In this document: positions 1-8,521 of the stretch, piece after piece | How the letters are laid out: the number at the start of each line of letters is the position of its first letter | Position numbering within the stretch: position 1 is the first letter of the stretch | Assembly (NCBI GenBank): GCA_016714085.1 | Contig: JADJNW010000004.1 | Span: 694,971 to 758,970, forward strand | DNA: 64,000 nt | Source of the DNA: Saprospiraceae bacterium | GTDB lineage: Bacteria > Bacteroidota > Bacteroidia > Chitinophagales > Saprospiraceae | Reading direction: 5' to 3' | Notes under the pieces: generated by a model | What the model saw: the letters and a program-made list of their open reading frames with translations, nothing else | Told to the model about the DNA's origin: nothing | Databases searched by the model: none | Translations under genes and position numbers: made by a program

Positions 1-43
1 TTGAACCTGAAACCTCCAAACCTGAAACCTCCAAACCCCAAAC
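1..43. repeat. short-word direct repeat, dispersed family
   Basis: The word CCTGAAACCTCCAAA occurs twice in direct succession with a decayed third copy, immediately downstream of the minus-strand gene that follows. The reverse complement of the same word (GAAGTTGGAGGTT) recurs at 59766-59850, so this is one arm of a dispersed element. No coding content is visible. Confidence 0.5.
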
Positions 44-631
44 TTAAAACTCCCTCAATCTTTTCGTTCCTCCCTCCACCATCGCTTCTATCGCAGCAAA
101 CACACGCCTGGGCGTATGCGGACGCCAATTGACCGCGCCAAAATCATCGCCAAAATTGACAAAAAACTGCAATCGCGTGGCTTTCATTTCATCAGATACG
201 TGATTGAGCGTATTCAATACACAAATCCAGCCGCCGTCGTCGCGGATATCCTCATACCATTCTTCATAATAAGCATCATCCGAACCATGAAAATTTAATA
301 CATTTTCACAGATCAAAATATATTTATAAATACCTTGCTTAATGAGCGGATCTATTACATCACGCTTGAGAAACATGATATCGTTATGAAGGCAATCGTT
401 CCATTCACCAATAAATTCAAGGATCGCGTAGCCTTCATCATAATCTGCGAAAATGAGTTTAGTATAAAGTGTATCCGAGCCAAAGTCATCCCACTGAGGA
501 TGAATGTAATAATTATAAATCTTGTTCGTGTAATAAAATTCATCGTGCCGACGCCCATAAAAAGGCGAAAGCTCGTCTTCAGAAGCGACATAATAGTCGC
601 GCCACCGATGGAATGGCTCTATATCGTGCAT
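44..631 (-). CDS. conserved hypothetical protein (195 aa)
   Basis: This is an acidic, aromatic-rich soluble protein with no signal peptide or membrane segment. I recognise it only as a conserved hypothetical type seen in Bacteroidota and can assign no function. The core is rich in Y, W, D and E (for example HPQWDDFGSDTLY and a tract of clustered acidic residues around DDAYYEEWYED). The frame is open from an ATG at 629-631 to the stop at 44-46 with no competing reading frame. It is followed directly by a short-word repeat at 1-43. Confidence 0.75.
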   Translation of the reverse strand: MHDIEPFHRWRDYYVASEDELSPFYGRRHDEFYYTNKIYNYYIHPQWDDFGSDTLYTKLIFADYDEGYAILEFIGEWNDCLHNDIMFLKRDVIDPLIKQGIYKYILICENVLNFHGSDDAYYEEWYEDIRDDGGWICVLNTLNHVSDEMKATRLQFFVNFGDDFGAVNWRPHTPRRVFAAIEAMVEGGTKRLREF

Positions 632-804
632 CTTAGGTAGAAATTGCTTTTTAATAATAGAGTGAAAAACGCCTGAACCAGGCTCCTAGTTTTGAATAAA
701 AGCTCTTACTGGTCGAAATTAGCAAAATGATAAATTTTATCCATCGTTTGCGGACGCTTCGACTGATTTTTGGTACTTTGGAGTCCAGTTGAACGTCTTC
801 AAAT

Positions 805-2616
805 ATGAAAAAACAATATTCTTTTAGCGCTTTATTAATATGTTATTTACTTTTATTTATTGCTTCTTTTATTTATTATCCCAAGTGGAAACAAGGGCGC
901 ACCGAGGCAACAATCAGTTGGGATGTAGCAGGTTATTATGCTTATTTACCTGCATTTTTTATTTATAATGATGCTAAAGAACTAAAGTTTGCACCTGAAA
1001 TTATTGAAAAATATTATCCCGCTCCAAACCTGGAGCAGCAAGCTTTTTCACACGAAAGCGGTAATTATGTAATGAAATACTCCGTCGGGCAAGCGATTCA
1101 ATGGCTGCCATTTTTCGGGATCGCTCATATTTACGCGCTTATTAATAATACCTACGAAGCCGATGGTTATTCATTGCCATATCAATTTATGATTAGTTTT
1201 GGGAGTTTTATTATAGCTTTTATAGGATTATGGTTCATGCGTAAAAATTTATTGGAATATTTTTCTGATAAAGCAACTGCATTAGCCTTATTTTTCTTGG
1301 TTTTAGGCACCAATTACCTCGATTACGCTTCTATTAACGGCGCGATGACGCATAATAATTTATTCACTATTTATGCAATTTTAATTTTTATCACCATTCA
1401 ATTTTATAAAAAACCTACTTTTGGTAAAGCCCTGGGTATTGGACTTATGGTCGGATTGGCAGGCCTGACGCGCCCGACCGAATTAATTTCTTTATTCATT
1501 CCTTTATTATGGGGAGTCCAAATACCGATATTAAAATCTATTTCGGAAAGGTTAATATTTTTTAAAAATCATTTACCAAAATTAATAGTAGCAATCGTAG
1601 CTTGTGGCCTGGTCGGCAGCATTCAATTGATTTACTGGAAATACATTACAGGAGACTGGTTGGTGTATAGCTACCAGGATCAAGGATTTAGCTGGCTACA
1701 CCCGCATTTTAAAAACGCCCTGTTTAGTTATAAAAGTGGCTGGTTGGTTTACACACCTATTATGGCTTTTGCAGTGTTAGGTTTTATTCCATTATATAAA
1801 AAATATAATTCCTTATTCTGGTCAACATTATTATTCTTTAGTATTTTTATTTACATCGCCTTTGCATGGGACATTTGGTGGTACGGCGGAAGCCTTGGAC
1901 AGCGCACCATGGTACAATGTTATCCGATTTTATTATTCCCATTTGTCGCATTTATAAATTTTACAAACTCGAAAAAATATTTACCTTTTATTATTTATCC
2001 GATATTTATCTTTTTTAGTTATATCAATCTTTGGATCACGCATCAGGCGCATCGCGGCGGCCTGTTTATGCCGGAGCAAATGAATCGGGCTTATTTTCAA
2101 AAAATATTTTTGAAATATAAAATAAATGAAGAAGCCCTTTTATTATTAGATACCAACGAAGAATTTCGCGGCACGCCTAAAAATATTAAATTAATTTATC
2201 AAAATGATTTTGAAAATGATACTACTTTAATTAATTGTGATATAGCGCCCATCGCCGGTCAGCGTTCTTATTGCCTGAATGCCGAGCATCAATTGAGTCC
2301 TTTATGGGATGTAACGGTTGATCCTCAGCAACTTGATTGGGTGCGCGCCACTGCTACGTTTCGCTGCAAAAATAAAGAATGGAATACCTGGAGTCAAACG
2401 CAATTTGTTGTGCGATTTTATAATAATGATCAAGAAGTAAAAGCAAAATTAGTAAGGGTTTATCGCCTGCTAAATGAAGGGGAAACCCGAACCATTACAT
2501 TTGATGTAAAGAAACCACGACAAGCATTTAATAAAGTAGGCATTATATTTTGGAATGCGCAAAGCGATAAACCAATATTAATTGATGATTTAAAATTGGA
2601 AATATTTCAAGAATAA
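805..2616 (+). CDS. polytopic membrane protein, GT-C glycosyltransferase-like
   Basis: A 603-residue protein with an N-terminal hydrophobic segment (about residues 8-25) followed by an extracytoplasmic loop containing SWDVAGYYAY, then roughly ten membrane segments to about residue 430, and a soluble C-terminal domain of about 170 residues. This architecture, with an acidic residue in the first large loop, resembles lipid-linked-sugar GT-C glycosyltransferases (PMT/ArnT type). The C-terminal portion looks beta-rich and could bind carbohydrate. No catalytic motif is conserved enough to name a substrate. The ATG at 805 is the first in frame. The gene meets the convergent DUF3667 gene with zero spacing: this stop ends at 2616 and the other starts at 2617. 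Confidence 0.7.
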   Translation: MKKQYSFSALLICYLLLFIASFIYYPKWKQGRTEATISWDVAGYYAYLPAFFIYNDAKELKFAPEIIEKYYPAPNLEQQAFSHESGNYVMKYSVGQAIQWLPFFGIAHIYALINNTYEADGYSLPYQFMISFGSFIIAFIGLWFMRKNLLEYFSDKATALALFFLVLGTNYLDYASINGAMTHNNLFTIYAILIFITIQFYKKPTFGKALGIGLMVGLAGLTRPTELISLFIPLLWGVQIPILKSISERLIFFKNHLPKLIVAIVACGLVGSIQLIYWKYITGDWLVYSYQDQGFSWLHPHFKNALFSYKSGWLVYTPIMAFAVLGFIPLYKKYNSLFWSTLLFFSIFIYIAFAWDIWWYGGSLGQRTMVQCYPILLFPFVAFINFTNSKKYLPFIIYPIFIFFSYINLWITHQAHRGGLFMPEQMNRAYFQKIFLKYKINEEALLLLDTNEEFRGTPKNIKLIYQNDFENDTTLINCDIAPIAGQRSYCLNAEHQLSPLWDVTVDPQQLDWVRATATFRCKNKEWNTWSQTQFVVRFYNNDQEVKAKLVRVYRLLNEGETRTITFDVKKPRQAFNKVGIIFWNAQSDKPILIDDLKLEIFQE

Positions 2617-3381
2617 TTATTGAATTTTTTCACTGGCAATTAAATAAACGATCATAACAATAGAGAGTGTCAACATTAATATGATATAGCTGAAGAAATA
2701 AGTGAAAAAATATTTTACAAATGCTTGAAGCGTACCGACCTGATAAAATTGACGAAACACGTAAGTGCCATAGAATAAGCTAATTATAATTACGCCTACT
2801 AATATGAGAGAAGTATTCAAGGCAGGTAAAAAACCGCTTATAATAATCATGGGTGTTCCGATAACCGCCATTTCTCCCTGAGCAAAAGAATGTAATACCA
2901 GATTTTCAGCATAATTATACTTTTTCTTACGAAAGAATAGATAGGAAAACAGCGCCAATACGGGGATCATTAGCATTGGTATCAAGTTCAAATATTTTTT
3001 TACTTCCTGATTAATTCTCTGCTGCATTGCGGCAACTTCTTCATTTTGAGGCGTTTGAACCAAGGATTGAATTTCAGATTGTTGTCGATCGAAGACTCCC
3101 AAACTCAAATTGATCGCTACTGATATAGCAATGGTCAATATAAGGAAACGCAAAGGATGATAATAATTTCTGGTTTGTCCATTAAGGTAATTGCGGATCA
3201 TATCGCCCGGTGTAAGTAATAACATTTTTATCGTGTGTAAAAAACCGCGATCAACATTAGTAATAATATTAAATAACTCACTAAATATATGGCGAATTGT
3301 GATGCGTTCATTTATCAGTTTTTGACCACAGGCGCTACAATACGCTCCTTGTAGGGCTTCACCACAGTTTTTACATTCCAT
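2617..3381 (-). CDS. DUF3667 zinc-ribbon membrane protein
   Basis: A 254-residue protein. The first 20 residues carry a CxxC...CxxC zinc ribbon (CKNCGEA, then CSACGQK). The DUF3667 hallmark region follows (LFNIITNVDRGFLHTIKML, LTPGDMIRNYLNGQTRNYYHP), then a membrane domain with about five helices. DUF3667 is common in Bacteroidota and its molecular role is unknown. A charged linker (QQSEIQSLVQTPQNEE) separates the first membrane segment from the rest. It converges on the upstream membrane-protein gene with no intergenic gap. Confidence 0.88.
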   Translation of the reverse strand: MECKNCGEALQGAYCSACGQKLINERITIRHIFSELFNIITNVDRGFLHTIKMLLLTPGDMIRNYLNGQTRNYYHPLRFLILTIAISVAINLSLGVFDRQQSEIQSLVQTPQNEEVAAMQQRINQEVKKYLNLIPMLMIPVLALFSYLFFRKKKYNYAENLVLHSFAQGEMAVIGTPMIIISGFLPALNTSLILVGVIIISLFYGTYVFRQFYQVGTLQAFVKYFFTYFFSYIILMLTLSIVMIVYLIASEKIQ

Positions 3382-3483
3382 AATAAAATATTTAAAGGCT
3401 TATATTTTGCTCAAATATCGGACACCATTGGCGCAATACCAAATTTATATTTTACTTTGCTTTCTGACAATATTTACCGACGA

Positions 3484-4023
3484 ATGCTCAAAATTGCTAT
3501 CACAGGGCCTGAATCTACCGGAAAAACGACACTTGCACGTCAGCTTGCTGCGCATTACAACACGCTTTGGGTGCCTGAATATGCCCGTTTTTACCTCCAT
3601 TTACTGGATCGATCTTACACGCCTGAAGATGTAATAAGAATCGCCAAAGGTCAGGTTCATTGGGAAAATGAATTGGCAAAATTAACCGATCATTTACTTT
3701 TTTGTGATACAGATTTAATCGTTGCTAAAGTTTGGCTAAAATTTAAGTATGGCATTGAAAATGAATGGATTGAATCAAGATTAAAATCGCAATATTATAA
3801 TTTGCATTTGCTTTGTGATATAGATTTGCTCTGGACGGATGACCCTTTGCGGGAGCATCCTGACTTGCAAGATCGGCAGGCTTTATACGAATTGTATAAA
3901 AATGAATTAATATTATTAAATGCGAATTTTATTGAAATTTCTGGTAATGAAGAAGAACGATTAAAGCAAGCAATCGCCGTCATAGAATTACTAAATGCCG
4001 AGGGCAAAAAACTCCAGGTTTGA
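3484..4023 (+). CDS. NadR-like P-loop nucleoside kinase
   Basis: A 179-residue AAA_28/NadR-type kinase. The Walker A motif GPESTGKTT lies at residues 7-15, followed by VPEYAR, which is characteristic of the ribosylnicotinamide-kinase domain of NadR. A DTD acidic motif (FCDTDLIVAKVW) occurs near residue 80. The family phosphorylates nicotinamide riboside. In Bacteroidota, paralogues near thiamin genes may instead act on thiamin or a related vitamin. The start at 3484 (MLKIAITGPES) was chosen over an in-frame upstream codon at 3457 because the family begins with the beta-strand leading to the P-loop. A TPP riboswitch and a thiamin-type TonB receptor follow directly. The riboswitch promoter overlaps this gene's stop codon, so the kinase is probably outside riboswitch control. 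Confidence 0.85.
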   Translation: MLKIAITGPESTGKTTLARQLAAHYNTLWVPEYARFYLHLLDRSYTPEDVIRIAKGQVHWENELAKLTDHLLFCDTDLIVAKVWLKFKYGIENEWIESRLKSQYYNLHLLCDIDLLWTDDPLREHPDLQDRQALYELYKNELILLNANFIEISGNEEERLKQAIAVIELLNAEGKKLQV

Positions 4024-4033
4024 GATTTTTGCT

Positions 4034-4064
4034 TTTGAATTTCACATTTCAAATCTTATCTTTG
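4034..4064 (+). promoter_or_regulatory. promoter for the TPP riboswitch transcript
   Basis: A TTTG at 4034-4037 is followed after 19 bases by TATCTTTG at 4057-4064, matching the Bacteroidota -33/-7 consensus (TTTG...TAnnTTTG). The predicted start site lies around 4070, just ahead of the first riboswitch helix at about 4076. Confidence 0.65.
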
Positions 4065-4075
4065 CACTTTCTCAT

Positions 4076-4220
4076 TTGGGGTGCCTTACTTTGAAGTATG
4101 AGGTACGAAGTTAGAAGTACGAGCGTTTCTACTAAATCGTACTTCGTCCTTCCAACTTCTTACTTCGCAACAGGCTGAGATCATACCCATTGAACCTGCC
4201 CGGGTAATGCCAGGAAGGGA
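4076..4220 (+). promoter_or_regulatory. TPP (THI-box) riboswitch with expanded P3
   Basis: The thiamin pyrophosphate aptamer is recognised by its conserved blocks in order: GGGGTGCC at about 4079-4085, CTGAGA at 4175-4180, ACCC at 4185-4188, TGAACCTG at 4191-4198, GGGTAATGCC at 4202-4211 and AGGGA at 4216-4220. The P3 arm between GGGGTGCC and CTGAGA is about 85 nt, far longer than the usual bacterial arm, and is built from a dispersed hairpin repeat. Downstream, a possible expression platform pairs TTGATGATT (about 4234-4242) with AATCATCAA (about 4282-4290), and a second hairpin (GTTCAA/TTGAAC, about 4343-4360) precedes the gene. The regulated gene is the TonB receptor at 4393. Confidence 0.93.
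4086..4168 (+). repeat. dispersed hairpin word inside riboswitch P3
   Basis: The purine arm carries GTACGAAGTTAGAAGTACGA (4103-4122). The pyrimidine arm carries TCGTACTTC (4137-4145) and CCAACTTCTTACTTCG further on. Related words occur as a hairpin at 8450-8517 and as single arms at 33437-33462 and 34403-34428, so the riboswitch arm holds a copy of a dispersed element. Confidence 0.7.
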
Positions 4221-4392
4221 CGGAATGCTGGGATTGATGATTCATTATTTTAAAATTTTATTTACTTGATATTTACTTTTTAATCATCAATTATCCAAAT
4301 TTAATTCCAAATTCAATGGTTATTTAGTGGAGTAAAACACCGTTCAAACCCCTTGAACAGTGGATTTATTCATGCTTAAATAACAAAATATC

Positions 4393-6430
4393 ATGAAACA
4401 GACAATTGCAATGGCAGTTGCGCTATTATTTACATTTATTATTCAAGCACAAGCGGTGCTTACCGGAAAAGTCACGAACGAAAAAAACGAACCTTTATTT
4501 GGGGTGAATGTAATGATTAAAGGAGATCCGCAGACTGTCACGGATCAAGATGGTAAATATGAATTCCATTTGTCGGCAGGAACTGTAAATATTACAGTTT
4601 TTTATCCTGGCTATCAAGTTATAAAACAAGTAATTGAGCTTCAAAAAGGCGTAAACGAACTCAATTTTACATTAAAAGAAATTAGCATTCAACTCGACGA
4701 ACTCATTGTAAAATCTACCCGCGCTGGTGCAAAGACCCCCATGACTTTTATTAATTTGAATAAAGAAACATTAGAAAAAGTTAATTTGGGGCAAGATGTT
4801 CCTTTTTTATTACAATGGACACCTTCTACGGTCGTCACGAGCGACGCAGGCGCTGGCGTAGGCTACACGGGCATTTGGATTCGCGGGAGCGACCCGACCA
4901 AGATCAACGGCACGATCAACGGCATTCCTTACAACGACGCCGAATCGCAAGGCACGTTTTGGGTGAACCTGCCTGATTTTGCTACTTCTACCAATGATAT
5001 TCAAATCCAGCGCGGCGTCGGCACTTCCACGAATGGCGCAGGCGCTTTTGGCGCAACGATTAATCTGAACACCTCCAAATTACAACCCGATGCTTACGCC
5101 AATATTAATGGCTCTTACGGTTCTTTTAATACCTGGAAAGGCAATGTACAATTCGGTACAGGATTATTAAATAATAAATTTACAATCGACGGGCGCTTGT
5201 CACAAATAAAATCCGACGGCTGGATTCAGCGGGCCGCTTCCGATTTGAATTCTTATTACATTTCGGGTGCAATGATTAATAATAAAAGCTTGTTGCGACT
5301 AAATGTTTTTTCAGGACATGAAATCACCTATCAAGCTTGGAATGGTGTGCCAAAAGATTATTTAGAAATTGAGAAATTGAGAAATTACAACTCTGCCGGA
5401 ACAGAAAAAGAAGGTGAACCCTATGATAATGAAGTCGATAATTATCGCCAGACGCATTATCAGTTATTATACAATAATCAAATTACAACTAATTGGAATC
5501 TGAATACCGCATTGCACTACACACACGGCTTGGGCTATTTTGAGCAATATAAAGCGAATGAAAATTTTACAGATTATAATTTTAATCCGATTATAATAGG
5601 AAATGATTCTATTACATCCACGAATTTAATTCGCCAACTCTGGTTGGATAATCATTTCTACGGCGCGGTATATGCTTTGAATTATAATAATAATCGGCTG
5701 GACGCCACGATTGGCGGGGATATCATATTTATGAAGGCGAACATTATGGCAAAGTGATATGGGCAGAATTTGCACCGAATGAATTGGGTGATGAATATTA
5801 TAATAATGATGCTCGAAAAGCTGATTTTAATATGTACACAAAATTTAATTATGCATTTACAACTAAATGGAATGCGTATTTGGATTTACAATACCGCCAG
5901 GTTGATTATACTTTTTTAGGTTTTAATAATAATTTAGAAAATGTAGCGCAATCAGCGGATTTACATTTCTTCAATCCCAAAGCAGGCGTTTTTTACAAAC
6001 CCCTTGAAGACATTGACTTATACTCAATTTTAATTGGCTGGAACAGCAAGCAATTGAGCGTAAGAACACAGATTTATCCTTCTCGCCCGCCATTATCGCG
6101 GGAGCAGAAATCACCTGGAATCCCTTGCAGCGCTTGAGTTTGACGCTATCCAATAAATACATCAGCAAGCAATACATCGACAATACATCCGATGAAAGCA
6201 ATATTATAGATGCATATACCTTCACCAATGCGCGCCTGCGCTACGCCTGGAAGCCGGCATTTGCAAAGGAAGTCGCTTTGACCTTATTAATACAAAATAT
6301 CTTTAATGCCCAATATGAAACCAACGCCTGGTCGTACCGCTACATCTATGACGACGCTACCGCGATCGATCAAGGCTTCTACCCGCAGGCAGGCACGAAT
6401 TTTCTGCTGGGATTGAATGTAGGATTTTAA
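4393..6430 (+). pseudogene. TonB-dependent outer-membrane receptor (thiamin-type), broken
   Basis: A signal peptide (ends at about IIQAQA) is followed by a carboxypeptidase-like CarbopepD_reg domain (residues about 20-95), a plug domain (RGSDPTKINGTINGIPYND) and a beta-barrel ending in aromatic F. Control by a TPP riboswitch implies uptake of thiamin or its phosphates. The frame breaks twice. Near 5718 a base appears lost in a G run: frame one ends at 5757, while frame two, continuing HYGKVIWAEFAPNE, runs to about 6040. Near 6040 the barrel jumps from the DIDLY strand to KNTDLSFSPAIIAG in a third frame, and about 100-110 residues normally between these segments are absent. The encoded total is about 680 codons against roughly 780-800 for the family. 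The missing segment argues for real decay or misassembly rather than a single miscalled base. No pnuT transporter follows. Confidence 0.85.
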
Positions 6431-6435
6431 ATAAT

Positions 6436-6466
6436 AGTGTGGCACATCTTGGAGATGCGCCACACT
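6436..6466 (+). terminator. hairpin after the TonB receptor
   Basis: AGTGTGGC (6436-6443) pairs with GCCACACT (6459-6466). Inside lies a second stem ATCT/AGAT with a TGG loop. An AT-rich stretch (TGATATTTTATT) follows. The position just after the receptor stop fits transcription termination, although there is no clean T-run. Confidence 0.55.
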
Positions 6467-6536
6467 TGATATTTTATTAAAAACATGGACAAATCCAAGC
6501 AAAACGCTGTATTTTTGGAGGAAATAACAGCATTCA

Positions 6537-7328
6537 TTGATAACAGCATTACAAATATTACCTACAACACTTCTTATTGAATACGGCCAAGCGATCAGCG
6601 AAGCTGACCTGGAACACTACAAGAGCCTACAAGAAAGCGAATTATCGCAAGACAGTTTTAGCTTTTACACTTCTGTAGCAGCGGTTTTTTCTTCCAAAAT
6701 TGAAGGCGAACCCATCCAACTGGATTCTTACGTCAAGCACAAGCGCTTTGGCGTAGAATTTTTGCCCGATTACACCCGAAAGATTGACGATTTGTACGAT
6801 GCTTATCAGTATGCCAAAAGCAATCCCTGCAACGAAGCCAATATCAACACTGCCCATCAAATCATTACGCAACACATTCTGCCCAAGCATAGGCAGGGGA
6901 AGCTAAGGACGAGCAATATGTACGTCACGACGCCCGATGGCAAGATAGAATACGTGGCGGCTTCGCCCTATCTCGTACCGACGGAACTGGAAAAATACTA
7001 TCACGATTTGGAAACATTACTGCAAGCGGATTTATCCCTTCGGGAAGTATTTTTATATGCAGGAATGCTACACCTGGTCTTTGTCAAAATACATCCTTAT
7101 GACGATGGCAATGGAAGAACCGCGCGCCTACTCGAAAAATGGTTCTTAGCCGAAAAACTCGGCAACCAGGCCTGGCTCATCGAATCCGAAAAAAACTATT
7201 ATCAGCAGCATGCCACTTATTATCAGCACATTCGCCTGCTGGGATTGGAATACGATACATTGGATTACAGCAAAGCCTTACCTTTCTTATATATGCTACC
7301 ACAAGCACTCACTAAAAAAGACCCATAA
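6537..7328 (+). CDS. Fic family AMPylase-type protein
   Basis: A 263-residue Fic-fold protein. The catalytic motif is HPYDDGNGRTARLLEKW (about residues 183-199), a match to HxFx(D/E)GNGRxxR, so catalytic His and the nucleotide-binding loop are intact. An N-terminal SSKIEG fits the inhibitory (S/T)xxxE(G/N) helix that self-blocks class II Fic enzymes. The likely reaction is transfer of AMP from ATP to a protein hydroxyl; the target is unknown. The start is uncertain. The listed start is a TTG, but an ATG at 6485 in another frame encodes a plausible helical leader (MDKSKQNAVFLEEITAFIDN) that would join this frame if one base near 6545 were an error. A terminator follows at 7441. Confidence 0.85.
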   Translation: MITALQILPTTLLIEYGQAISEADLEHYKSLQESELSQDSFSFYTSVAAVFSSKIEGEPIQLDSYVKHKRFGVEFLPDYTRKIDDLYDAYQYAKSNPCNEANINTAHQIITQHILPKHRQGKLRTSNMYVTTPDGKIEYVAASPYLVPTELEKYYHDLETLLQADLSLREVFLYAGMLHLVFVKIHPYDDGNGRTARLLEKWFLAEKLGNQAWLIESEKNYYQQHATYYQHIRLLGLEYDTLDYSKALPFLYMLPQALTKKDP

Positions 7329-7440
7329 AGCAATGCTAAAAGCGCTTGAGTTCCATGCAATAATAATAAGTATTAAAAAATAATACACCAACACTTTACT
7401 TATTTACCTTTTTTATGTAATATTGTAAATAATTGAGGCT

Positions 7441-7483
7441 ATCCGTTTACAGACCTAAATGAGTTTGTAGGCGGATTTTTTTA
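7441..7483 (+). terminator. rho-independent terminator
   Basis: ATCCGTTTACA (7441-7451) pairs with TGTAGGCGGAT (7466-7476), with two G-U pairs, and a run of seven T follows. It lies about 110 bases after the Fic stop codon and reads in the same direction. Confidence 0.75.
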
Positions 7484-7633
7484 TATCTTGAAATATTGAG
7501 AAGCCTATATAAAGAAGTTAATTTAGTAATTAGCTATCTATCTTCCCTAAGTGGATTCTTATTCTTTGCAATTATGTTAGTAATTGTTGAAATAATAAAA
7601 TCTAAAATCATGGAAAGACTGAAAGTATTTATT

Positions 7634-7749
7634 CGTGAAGCAGCCCTCATGTGAAGAATGGCGCCATTGCTTTGGAATAGATAATAGTTATTGAAAAATT
7701 GAACTTTAATAGGATAGAGGGCATGGGGGTTCGAGTCCCCCGCTTCACG
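7634..7749 (+). ncRNA. tRNA-like or degenerate tRNA fold, not a canonical tRNA
   Basis: CGTGAAGC (7634-7641) pairs perfectly with GCTTCACG (7742-7749), like an acceptor stem. Directly inside it on the 3' side is a perfect T-arm, GGGGG-TTCGAGT-CCCCC (7725-7741), with a B-box sequence. A second stem pairs GCCCTC (7643-7648) with GAGGGC (7717-7722) next to the T-arm. There is no recognisable D-arm or anticodon arm in the ~67 nt between, only a small palindrome AATGGCGCCATT (7657-7668). No CCA is encoded. The remaining DNA from 7329 to 8521 holds no convincing gene; a 20-codon ATG frame at 7774 is too short to support. Confidence 0.35.
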
Positions 7750-7914
7750 TTCTCTTCAAAGAGTTTTTAATTATGGCTATTAAAGATTTTATAGAATTAG
7801 CTTACTTGGACTATTTAGAGCATCAATTTGAGCAATAGATACTTCATCCTCACTATCAATATGTTGTAATCAGTACTCTTTTATATTAAAATATCGTGCA
7901 TAATACATTTCGAT

Positions 7915-8061
7915 TTGTCCCAGCGGGACAACCTATCGGTAGAAACATTTACGATCGTTCCGGGCGTGCCGTAGGTACGCTACCTAAATCATAAGGTGTA
8001 CCTACGGCACACCCACCCCTTTCCCTATTTTTTCTACCGATATTTTGTTCCTACGGAACAA
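7915..8061. repeat. REP-type palindrome cluster
   Basis: Three palindromes lie in order: TTGTCCCAGCGGGACAA (7915-7931); a long inverted repeat of GTGCCGTAGGTA (7966-7977) with TACCTACGGCAC (7999-8010); and TTGTTCCTACGGAACAA (8045-8061). The words CGGTAGAAA and TTTCTACCG frame the middle element as outer arms. This layout is typical of dispersed intergenic repeats in Bacteroidota. No ORF is associated. Confidence 0.7.
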
Positions 8062-8142
8062 TTCATCCACCCACCCTTACAAAAAAGCGCCGCATTTATA
8101 CGATTAATTAATAAAAATGCCCAATCATATCATGCAATGATA

Positions 8143-8410
8143 CGATGATATAATGCAGACGCACGACGATGTAATACAGAGACACGACGATATAATACAG
8201 ATGGACGACGATATAATACAGATGGACGACGATATAATGCAGAGACACGACGATATAATACAGACGCACGACAATATAATGCAGACGCACGACAATATAA
8301 TGCAGACGCACGACAATATAATACAGACACCTGTGCATATAATGCAGATGGACATGAATATAATACAGACGCCTGTGCATATAATGCAGATGCCTGTGCA
8401 TATAATATAA
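8143..8410. repeat. 21-bp tandem array 1 (about 13 units)
   Basis: Exact 21-bp units follow each other. A typical unit reads GACGATATAATACAG followed by ATGGAC or ACGCAC. The TATAAT core and the CAGA that follows are nearly invariant, while the last six bases alternate among GACGCAC, GAGACAC, GATGGAC and GCCTGTG types. Because 21 is a multiple of three, several frames stay open by construction, notably all three minus frames, so the apparent small ORFs here are by-products. There are no spacers, so this is not a CRISPR array. It shares its period, but not its sequence, with the arrays at 32775 and 56629. Confidence 0.93.
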
Positions 8411-8468
8411 TACTACAAATGGATACTACAGAAAGGAAAATGAAGCAGGTAGAAGTACGAAATCGGAA

Positions 8469-8517
8469 GCACGAGGTACGAAATATGATTTTATGATCAT
8501 TTCGTACCTCGTATTGC
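8469..8517. terminator. long hairpin between array 1 and a convergent gene
   Basis: GCACGAGGTACGAAAT (8469-8484) pairs with ATTTCGTACCTCGT (8499-8512), extended by TTGC. It belongs to the GTACGAAG-type dispersed family that also forms the riboswitch P3 arm. It lies 5 bases after the stop of the minus-strand beta-barrel gene and could terminate it, although no T-run follows. Confidence 0.5.
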
Positions 8518-8521
8518 TCAC

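Noticed and set aside
7634..7749. tmRNA (ssrA)
   Set aside because: No 5' GGGG-type tRNA-like start, no tag reading frame ending in an ALAA-type peptide, and far too short.
8108..8410. Small ORFs on both strands across array 1, up to 97 codons
   Set aside because: They arise because the 21-bp unit is a multiple of three; no start context, no plausible protein, and three minus frames are open at once.
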